Made by a program: the position numbers and the translations under genes. Positions 7,033 through 11,980 of a stretch of DNA of 17,747 nucleotides are shown here, in pieces (positions within the stretch are counted from its first letter, which is position 1; the number at the start of each line of letters is the position of its first letter). Location of the stretch: the NCBI GenBank assembly GCA_046759185.1, contig JBHIBO010000029.1, forward strand, positions 1-17,747. Reading direction: 5' to 3'. The notes beneath the pieces are model-generated. The model saw nothing but the letters and a program-made list of their open reading frames with translations. It was not told where the DNA came from and did no database searches. The DNA is from JAJISK01 sp046759185 (GTDB lineage: Archaea; Thermoplasmatota; Thermoplasmata; RBG-16-68-12; JAJISG01).

Positions 7033-7175
7033 GGCCCGGGCCCGGCCATCTGACCGCCCGGCTAGTCGGAGTGGGACGGGGAATCGCGCACAGCGCATCG
7101 CAGAGAAAAGAGAGGGAGGAGGGTCCGCTCCGTCTCGGCGCTAGGCCCTGCAAGAGACCGAAGGTCCGCCCAGGG

Positions 7176-7298
7176 TCAGCTTGTGCCGCTTCGGGCGCGG
7201 TCCTTCCAAACGATGATGTTCAGGGTCAGCGTGTCCTTCTCCTTCTCGAACCGGACACTCCGACCGTCTGGGAGGATCTTCCGGAAGCGTATCCTCAT
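7176..7298 (-). CDS. Small basic 40-aa protein, leaderless, unknown function
   Basis: ATG at 7298 to TGA at 7176-7178, 40 codons. The protein begins MRIRFRKILPDGRSVRFEKE, continues with KDTLTLNIIVWKD, and is strongly basic with alternating hydrophobic and charged residues that suggest a short beta sheet. A TATA-like box CTTTAAGTAC (minus strand, 7330-7321) is centred about 28 nt before the ATG, which is ideal for a leaderless archaeal transcript. An in-frame stop lies just upstream of the ATG, so the gene cannot start earlier. I do not recognise the family. Against it: the length is short and the open frame could be chance. The 143 nt between its stop and the preceding plus-strand gene hold nothing I can identify. 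Confidence 0.45.
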   Translation of the reverse strand: MRIRFRKILPDGRSVRFEKEKDTLTLNIIVWKDRARSGTS

Positions 7299-7320
7299 GA
7301 TTTCATCGTCTGGCCTGAGC

Positions 7321-7330
7321 GTACTTAAAG
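7321..7330 (-). promoter_or_regulatory. TATA-like box of the 40-aa ORF
   Basis: CTTTAAGTAC on the minus strand, centred about 28 nt before the ATG at 7298. The motif resembles the TTTAAG boxes ahead of other genes in this window. Confidence 0.4.
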
Positions 7331-7396
7331 AGTCAGACCCTGTTATCAACCCAGAGAATCAGGTTGGGGAAGAGGGACAATCGAGAGGAAAAAGGC

Positions 7397-7744
7397 CTAC
7401 TCCTCGAGCACGTCCACGCCCGTCCAATCGCCACCAAAGTCCTTGACGACTCCCGTGATGAGCTGGAAGCGGGCGCGTAATCGCCCGCTCTCGAAGAAGA
7501 TGTAGGCGTTCCGCAGCTTCGATGTGTAGAGGTTCTTGCGCTTGCCCTTCTGAGTGAGGACCCGGTCCACGCACTCGATGAGGCTGGCTTCCTCCAGCAC
7601 CCGGATCTTACGGTAGCAGGCCGCGATGGGGATGCCATAGCGGGCACTGATCTCCTGGGCGCTGATCTTTCGCTTGTAGGTGGCGAGCAGTATCTTCGCG
7701 CTGTACTCGTCCGTCAAGAGCTGTGAGGCCTGTAAGGGGTTCAT
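7397..7744 (-). CDS. Winged-helix (ArsR-like) transcriptional regulator, paralog 1
   Basis: A 115-aa DNA-binding protein. It begins MNPLQASQLLTDEYSAKILL and has helix-turn-helix ISAQEISARYGIPIAACYRK at 27-46, the recognition helix being near 38-52, followed by a wing RVLTQKGKRKNLY at 61-73. The C-terminal part (FFESGRLRARFQL) is likely beta and may mediate dimerisation or sensing. It is clearly related to the regulator at 9848-10189, sharing IPIAACYRK at the same residue numbers. I chose the ATG at 7744; a longer frame to 7999 crosses the predicted promoter and has no support. A TATA-like box at 7797-7805 predicts a leader of about 30 nt containing GGTGGAG. It is divergent from the zinc finger/OsmC pair. 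No metal-binding cysteine pair typical of metal-sensing ArsR proteins is seen. Confidence 0.85.
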   Translation of the reverse strand: MNPLQASQLLTDEYSAKILLATYKRKISAQEISARYGIPIAACYRKIRVLEEASLIECVDRVLTQKGKRKNLYTSKLRNAYIFFESGRLRARFQLITGVVKDFGGDWTGVDVLEE

Positions 7745-7796
7745 GGCCCTCTCTCCACCATCCCATCCAGGAGGGAACGGCGGATGCTGGTGTTCG

Positions 7797-7805
7797 TTAT
7801 TTAAG
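7797..7805 (-). promoter_or_regulatory. TATA-like box of winged-helix regulator 1
   Basis: CTTAAATAA on the minus strand, about 57 nt before the ATG at 7744. It predicts a start site near 7775. The 7745-7924 region serves divergent promoters for this regulator and for the zinc finger/OsmC pair. Confidence 0.45.
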
Positions 7806-7892
7806 CGTTCCGGTCCAATTATCACCACCCGGCACCCCATGCAACCCCCCTGCCCAGCCTGGCATCGGACCCTTTGACCGTTGGAAGGCGGG

Positions 7893-7899
7893 GTTAAGT
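7893..7899 (+). promoter_or_regulatory. Possible TATA-like box of the zinc finger-OsmC pair
   Basis: GTTAAGT, centred about 29 nt before the ATG at 7925, consistent with a leaderless transcript. It is weaker than the other boxes in the window. Confidence 0.35.
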
Positions 7900-7924
7900 G
7901 GACCGAGAGGACATCAATAAACAC

Positions 7925-8014
7925 ATGGGCGAATACGAGTGCTGCGGAATGAGTTTCGAGACCGAGGAAGAGTTCAGGAAGCATCGAGCCGAAGTGCACG
8001 GTGAAGAGGCCTAG
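7925..8014 (+). CDS. 29-aa C2H2-like mini zinc finger protein
   Basis: ATG at 7925 to TAG at 8012-8014. The protein has YECCGMSF at 4-11, then 12 residues between Cys7 and His20, then His25 (HRAEVH at 20-25). The Cys-x12-His-x4-His half, with aromatic or hydrophobic residues at F11 and F17, matches a C2H2 finger. The two cysteines are adjacent (C6, C7) rather than spaced by two residues, so metal binding is likely but not canonical. Single-finger proteins of this size occur in archaea. The stop lies 5 nt before the GTG of the OsmC-family gene, so the two are probably co-transcribed. An in-frame GTG at 7898 would add nine residues but overlaps the TATA-like box. The role is unknown; regulation or protein interaction is plausible. 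Confidence 0.6.
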   Translation: MGEYECCGMSFETEEEFRKHRAEVHGEEA

Positions 8015-8019
8015 AGGCC

Positions 8020-8439
8020 GTGAAGGTCAAGGCTGGCGCCTCCGGTTGGTCCGACGGCCGGTTGGTTGTCCGGACGTTCGGTCATGACCTCGAGGTGGAC
8101 ACCAAGGGGAAGGAGGGGCCGCCCCCCATGGCCCTCCTGCTCACCTCGCTCGGGGGCTGCCACGTCGCGATTCTCAAGCACGTCCTCCGTCTGATGAAGA
8201 TCGATTGGGAAGAAATCGAGCTCGACCTGGAGGCGGAAGAGACCAAGGTGGAACCCAAGGTCTACACCGACATTCACCTCGCTTACGAAATAACGGGCAC
8301 GGACCTGGACGAAAGGAAGCTTCAGCGGGCCGTGGCTCTAGCCGAGAAGTATTGCTCCGTCAGTGTGATGCTGGAAGACGCGGGGGTCAACGTAACCCTT
8401 GACGTGCGCGCGATCGAAGCCCTGCCGGCGAGGTCATGA
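8020..8439 (+). CDS. OsmC/YhfA-family protein
   Basis: A 139-aa OsmC-family protein, the usual length. It has PPPMALLLTSLGGCHV at 34-49, which carries Cys47, and EKYCSVSVML at 109-118, which carries Cys112. In the OsmC/Ohr family these two cysteines reduce organic hydroperoxides, while many YhfA-like members have no proven substrate. Both cysteines are present here, so thiol peroxidase activity is possible. The GTG at 8020 follows the zinc finger stop by 5 nt, with GAGG at 8014-8017. It is convergent with the Rieske gene 9 nt away, and thioredoxin reductase lies just beyond. That context supports a role in thiol redox defence. Confidence 0.88.
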   Translation: MKVKAGASGWSDGRLVVRTFGHDLEVDTKGKEGPPPMALLLTSLGGCHVAILKHVLRLMKIDWEEIELDLEAEETKVEPKVYTDIHLAYEITGTDLDERKLQRAVALAEKYCSVSVMLEDAGVNVTLDVRAIEALPARS

Positions 8440-8448
8440 TCTCGCCCG

Positions 8449-8760
8449 TCAGCCTCCGATGCGAATCTTCACGTCTCCGTTCTCCACGATGACGGGGTAA
8501 GTCTTCACGTGAAAGGCCGGACGCCCACGGTTCTGCCCCGTCCGGACGTCATACTGCCAGCCGTGCAACGGGCAGGTGACGAATGTTTCTTCCAGGAATC
8601 CCTCCCCCAACGGCCCACCCCGGTGAAGACACGTGTTGTCCGTCACGTAGAATCTCCCATCGACGTTGAAAAGGGCGAGGAAGAGGCCCTCCTTCTCCAC
8701 CACGCGAACCTCCCCCGCTGGCACCTCTTCCATCCGGGCCACCGTCACTTCTCGGGTCAT
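8449..8760 (-). CDS. Rieske-type [2Fe-2S] ferredoxin
   Basis: A 103-aa soluble one-domain Rieske protein. The cluster ligands are in CLHRG (Cys44, His46) and CPLHGW (Cys63, His66). No signal peptide or membrane helix is present, so this is a cytoplasmic electron carrier like the ferredoxins of ring-hydroxylating dioxygenases or NirD-like subunits. No oxygenase or nitrite reductase gene lies in the window. It follows thioredoxin reductase on the same strand with a 54-nt gap and has no clear promoter of its own, so co-transcription is likely. Its redox partner is unknown. Confidence 0.92.
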   Translation of the reverse strand: MTREVTVARMEEVPAGEVRVVEKEGLFLALFNVDGRFYVTDNTCLHRGGPLGEGFLEETFVTCPLHGWQYDVRTGQNRGRPAFHVKTYPVIVENGDVKIRIGG

Positions 8761-8814
8761 CGGTCTTGATGGAGGTTCCCCACCTCAGTCTCGGGCTCAG
8801 GCCGGGCGAGGTCC

Positions 8815-9732
8815 TCAGGTGTCCTGGGTCTCGAGCCACCTCTCCGCGTCAATGGCGGCCATGCTCCCGAAGCCTGCAGCGGTGACCGCTTGCCGGTACC
8901 GGAAGTCATGGACGTCCCCCGCGACGAAGACACCCTCCACGTTGGTCCTCGTGGAATCGTAGACCGTGATGTAGCCCTTCTCCATCTCCACCTGTCCCTC
9001 GAAGATCTTTGTGTTAGGAATGTGGCCGATGGCGATGAAGACGCCCTGGACCGGAACGTCCTGCTCCTCCTTCGTCTTCACATTCTGGACGCGGACCCCG
9101 GTCACCTTCTTCTCCCCGAGCACGTCCACGACCACGGAGTCCCAGAGGAAGTCGATCTTTGGGTTCCTGAAGGCCCGTTCCGCCATGATCTTGCTGGCGC
9201 GGAGCTCGTCGCGCCGGTGGATGACCGTCACATGCTTCGCCAGTTTGGACAGGAAGAGAGCCTCCTCCATCGCCGTGTCGCCGCCGCCCACGACGACGAG
9301 GTCCATTTCCCGAAAGAAGTGCCCATCGCAGGTTGCACAGCTGGAGACGCCGTAACCGATGAGACGCTTCTCCGAATCCAGCCCGAGCCACCTGGCCGAG
9401 GCGCCTGTGGCAATGATGATGCTGCGACCTTCGTGAACAATGTCCCCGATGTGGACCTTGAAGGGCCTCTCGCTGAAGTCCACCTTCGTGGCGTTCTCGT
9501 AGATGAACTCCCCGCCAAACCGCTCGGCCTGTTTGATCATGAGGTCCATGAGGTCGGGCCCCTGGATGCCGTCGGGGAAGCCTGGGTAGTTCTCCACGTC
9601 GGTGGTGAGCATGAGTTGACCGCCGTACTCGAAGCCCGCCACCACCAGCGTCCTGAGATTTCCTCGGGTGGCGTACACGGCGCTGGTGAGGCCGGCGGGG
9701 CCGGATCCTAGGATGATAACATCGTAAAGCAC
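8815..9732 (-). CDS. trxB: Thioredoxin reductase (NADPH-type FAD flavoprotein)
   Basis: A 305-aa enzyme of the low-molecular-weight thioredoxin reductase family. It has the FAD-binding ILGSGPAGLTSA at 7-18, the redox-active disulfide in SCATCDG (Cys132, Cys135), the pyridine-nucleotide motif VVGGGDTAMEEA at 147-158, HRRDELRAS at 172-180, whose arginines are typical of NADPH-dependent members, and the C-terminal FAD motif VFVAGDV at 268-274. It should pass electrons from NADPH to thioredoxin or a glutaredoxin-like protein in the cytoplasm. The GTG at 9732 is the start that precedes the conserved YDVIILGSG. The upstream region contains two inverted repeats that could be operators. The Rieske gene follows on the same strand. 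Confidence 0.95.
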   Translation of the reverse strand: MLYDVIILGSGPAGLTSAVYATRGNLRTLVVAGFEYGGQLMLTTDVENYPGFPDGIQGPDLMDLMIKQAERFGGEFIYENATKVDFSERPFKVHIGDIVHEGRSIIIATGASARWLGLDSEKRLIGYGVSSCATCDGHFFREMDLVVVGGGDTAMEEALFLSKLAKHVTVIHRRDELRASKIMAERAFRNPKIDFLWDSVVVDVLGEKKVTGVRVQNVKTKEEQDVPVQGVFIAIGHIPNTKIFEGQVEMEKGYITVYDSTRTNVEGVFVAGDVHDFRYRQAVTAAGFGSMAAIDAERWLETQDT

Positions 9733-9751
9733 AGAGGGGTACCTCGGAAGG

Positions 9752-9788
9752 TTCTCGAGAAGAATAGGCGGTCGCCGCCTAATTAACT
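9752..9788 (-). promoter_or_regulatory. trxB promoter region with two inverted repeats
   Basis: A weak TATA-like AGTTAATTAG (minus strand, near 9779-9788) predicts a start site around 9759. Between them lies TAGGCGG-TCG-CCGCCTA at 9765-9781, a perfect 7-bp inverted repeat. A perfect 10-bp palindrome TTCTCGAGAA at 9752-9761 overlaps the predicted start site. Both positions suit a repressor. A winged-helix regulator gene lies directly upstream. The sequences are seen directly; the operator role is inferred. Confidence 0.42.
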
Positions 9789-9847
9789 CTTGCCGCCGGA
9801 CGGCGCATCCGCCCAGTCCCTGAGGACATGCGGCGCAGGAGAAACGT

Positions 9848-10189
9848 TCAGTTCAGGGGGGAATTGAGCTCGATCCACTTCCCGTTCATCTGGGACTCGT
9901 GGTCGAATTCGAAACGCACCTGGAAGGACCCCGACTCGAACCGGAGCTGGGCCTTCTTCAGGGTGGCCTGATACAGCTTCATGGCCTTGCCCTTGGGGGT
10001 GGTGACGATACGGGAGCAACGGAGAAAGCCGGCATCCTCGAGTTCGTGGACCTTGCGATAGCAGGCCGCGATGGGGATGTCGTACCGGTCGCTGATCTCC
10101 TGGACGGATTTGGCACGTTGATGGGTTGCTACAAGAATCCGTTCCGCATAATCGTCCGTTAGGAGACGCGAAATATCCTTCTCCCGCAT
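9848..10189 (-). CDS. Winged-helix (ArsR-like) transcriptional regulator, paralog 2
   Basis: A 113-aa DNA-binding protein collinear with the regulator at 7397-7744. The N-terminus MREKDISRLLTDDYAERILV, the helix-turn-helix KSVQEISDRYDIPIAACYRK at 27-46 and the wing RIVTTPKGKAMKLY at 60-73 occupy the same residue numbers. The C-terminal half differs (LRFESGSFQVRFEFDHESQ), suggesting a different signal or partner. A TATA-like TTTAAA lies 24-29 nt before the ATG at 10189, so the transcript is probably leaderless and this start is well supported. It is upstream of trxB on the same strand, about 115 nt away. Control of trxB, or of itself, is a reasonable guess. Confidence 0.87.
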   Translation of the reverse strand: MREKDISRLLTDDYAERILVATHQRAKSVQEISDRYDIPIAACYRKVHELEDAGFLRCSRIVTTPKGKAMKLYQATLKKAQLRFESGSFQVRFEFDHESQMNGKWIELNSPLN

Positions 10190-10212
10190 CGGCGTTGCGT
10201 TGCGATGGTCAA

Positions 10213-10218
10213 TTTAAA
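10213..10218 (-). promoter_or_regulatory. TATA-like box of winged-helix regulator 2
   Basis: TTTAAA, 24-29 nt upstream of the ATG at 10189, in a locally AT-rich stretch that stands out from the GC-rich background. This is one of the clearest promoters in the window. Confidence 0.55.
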
Positions 10219-10251
10219 CCTATTTCTATTCAGTTATCAGGCCTGAGACTC

Positions 10252-10273
10252 TCTGACCCGGTGACGGGTCAGA
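10252..10273 (-). repeat. Perfect 9-bp hairpin over the KaiC-like gene's stop codon
   Basis: TCTGACCCG at 10252-10260 and CGGGTCAGA at 10265-10273 are exact inverted repeats around a 4-nt loop. The stop codon of the KaiC-like gene (10269-10271) lies inside the structure. In RNA it forms a strong stem at the gene's 3' end and could mark termination, protect the 3' end, or be a protein site. No U-tract follows on the minus strand. Confidence 0.45.
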
Positions 10274-11849
10274 CCACGGGGAGGAGACGGGCCCGCGGAA
10301 AGCCCTTTTCCACGTCGTAACTCAGGCTGTGAAAGGGAGTGTACGGCTTCTCCCCGTAGAGGAGGATGGCGCCCTCCACGTTCTCGATCCGGAGGTGAAC
10401 GGAGGCGAGGTTCGCGAGGGCCTCCGCGGAAGGAGAGTCGGCGGCCGTGAGGCCCACGAAGACGTCCTTGGACTTCCGAATGGCAGCGAGGTGTCCCGTC
10501 AGCCGGGTGGCCACCTCCGGCCCGTAAACGGCCTCCAAAGTGTCAAAGGCCAGGAGGGAGAGAAGAGGCCGGCGCGCCCCCTCGAGGTGGTACTGAATCG
10601 TGCTCCACCGCAGGTCCGTCTCCACGTCGGCGCCCTCCATTTGGAGGGCGGTGGGGCTGCTGTCTAAGGTCCCCAGGGGGGCGGCCTCGAAGACCCGGAC
10701 GTAGCGGTCGAGGGCCGGAGTGCCCACGTAGGGCTTCAACACGTCCCGGACGTCGTCGGCCGCCACCTTGCGTGGCGGCACGTAAGCGACCCCCCGCTGC
10801 TTCCGGACGAAACTTGAGACGAGGCCGATGAGCAAGGGATCCAGGAAACCGTCCGGGACCCGAGCGTCCACCTGCAGGGCAAGGATGCCACCTCGCTCCA
10901 ACCCGCCGATGAGGGCGTCGAGGTCCTCGTGGCCCGTGGACGGTCGCTTGTCGATATCCTTGGGGGCCTTCCAACGGCGGGATCTGCTCGGTCGTTTCGG
11001 CGGGTCCGGGGGGAAGGCCGTGACCCGTCCGTCCTTCAAGCTGAAGACGTGCTTGTGCTGGGCGATCTCGCGACCCCGCAGCTTCTCCACGGCCATGATG
11101 CGGAGTCGCCGGCCCTGAACCTCCTCGTCCCGCAGGAACACGACGCCGTCTCCGAGGTAGTCGAGCTTCGTGGTCCCTCCCTGTTCGAGGATGTACACGA
11201 CGTTGGTGTTGCTGCTCTCCACGAGGTCCTTCTGGATCGTGTTGATGAGCTTCGCCGGGTGGATGCCGTATCGCTCGCTGAGGGCATCGATGCTGTCGAT
11301 GACAAGGAGGCTCTTCTGGGGGAGGTTCTTGTCCACCGCCTCGTAGGCGAGGTCCATCTCCGGCAGGTCCGAATGGAGGTCGAAGATGACCCCCTCGTCC
11401 GTGATTTCCCCTCCTTCGACGCCTTCGTAGATGTCGCCGCCCTCCTGGCCCATCTCCACGCGCCCCTCGAGCTTGTTCAACTCCGTCCGGTCGACCCGGG
11501 TGACGCGGACCTCGTCCTCCGAGACCTCCCGGAGGAGGCTCCGGGCCTGGCGGATGCGGTCCTGCTCCTCGTCGCTCAGCTCGTCGAAGCTTCGCAGGAA
11601 CCGCTGTCCGATCTTCATGAGCTCCGACTCCTTCACCTTGGCCTGGAGCCAAGGGAACTGACGGTAGAGGGAGGTGTCGGACACGCGAAGGCTGAGGTAG
11701 TAGGACCCAGGGATGTCCTCGAGCTCCTCGATGAGCTGCAGGGCCAGGGTCGTCTTGCCAGTGCCGGCGGAGCCCTTGACAATGAGAGAGTGGCCTCCCG
11801 TCCCGTGGAAGAAGGCAAGCAAGTCCTCTGGAATGCTTCGAAGCTCCAT
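10269..11849 (-). CDS. KaiC/GvpD-like RecA-fold ATPase with degenerate second domain
   Basis: A 526-aa protein. The first RecA-like domain has Walker A GSAGTGKTT at 26-34 and Walker B LLVIDSIDAL at 181-190, with an acidic linker region at about 86-150. A second domain begins near 303 (STGHEDLDALIGGLERGG), as KaiC repeats do. Where the P-loop should follow it reads ILALQVDARVPDG, with no GxxxxGK[ST]. A Walker B-like LLSLLAFDTLEA remains at 429-440. So the C-terminal half probably no longer binds ATP and may be structural or sensory. KaiC-like and GvpD-like ATPases are widespread in archaea as regulators, and the target here is unknown. It is divergent from polX. The ATG at 11849 has a TATA-like ACTATAGG about 40 nt upstream. 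Confidence 0.82.
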   Translation of the reverse strand: MELRSIPEDLLAFFHGTGGHSLIVKGSAGTGKTTLALQLIEELEDIPGSYYLSLRVSDTSLYRQFPWLQAKVKESELMKIGQRFLRSFDELSDEEQDRIRQARSLLREVSEDEVRVTRVDRTELNKLEGRVEMGQEGGDIYEGVEGGEITDEGVIFDLHSDLPEMDLAYEAVDKNLPQKSLLVIDSIDALSERYGIHPAKLINTIQKDLVESSNTNVVYILEQGGTTKLDYLGDGVVFLRDEEVQGRRLRIMAVEKLRGREIAQHKHVFSLKDGRVTAFPPDPPKRPSRSRRWKAPKDIDKRPSTGHEDLDALIGGLERGGILALQVDARVPDGFLDPLLIGLVSSFVRKQRGVAYVPPRKVAADDVRDVLKPYVGTPALDRYVRVFEAAPLGTLDSSPTALQMEGADVETDLRWSTIQYHLEGARRPLLSLLAFDTLEAVYGPEVATRLTGHLAAIRKSKDVFVGLTAADSPSAEALANLASVHLRIENVEGAILLYGEKPYTPFHSLSYDVEKGFPRARLLPVV

Positions 11850-11885
11850 CGAGCCAGCTCGCGCCGTGGATGACTGCCTCTTTTC

Positions 11886-11953
11886 CTATAGTTTTGTGCC
11901 CTATTATCTCCTCCGAGAACAGAGCCTCGGACGCCCGCGGAGAAACCTATTAG
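11886..11953. promoter_or_regulatory. Divergent promoters of the KaiC-like gene and polX
   Basis: CTATAG at 11886-11891 lies 37-42 nt before the KaiC-like ATG at 11849 (minus strand). CTATTAG at 11947-11953 lies 28-34 nt before the PolX ATG at 11981 (plus strand). Both predict leaders shorter than about 15 nt. The stretch between them is AT-richer than its surroundings. Confidence 0.42.
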
Positions 11954-11980
11954 AGTGCCCTGGACCGTGGAACGCCTCGG

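Noticed and set aside
7033..7175. Possible small RNA in the spacer after the COG2236-like gene
   Set aside because: GC-rich with repeated GGGCCC and GGAGG tracts, but no promoter box or convincing long stem was found.
7745..7999. N-terminal extension of winged-helix regulator 1
   Set aside because: It crosses the TATA-like box and overlaps the mini zinc finger on the other strand. Alignment to the second regulator places the start at 7744.
10929..11873. 314-codon plus-strand frame
   Set aside because: Antisense shadow of the KaiC-like ATPase; no motif of its own.
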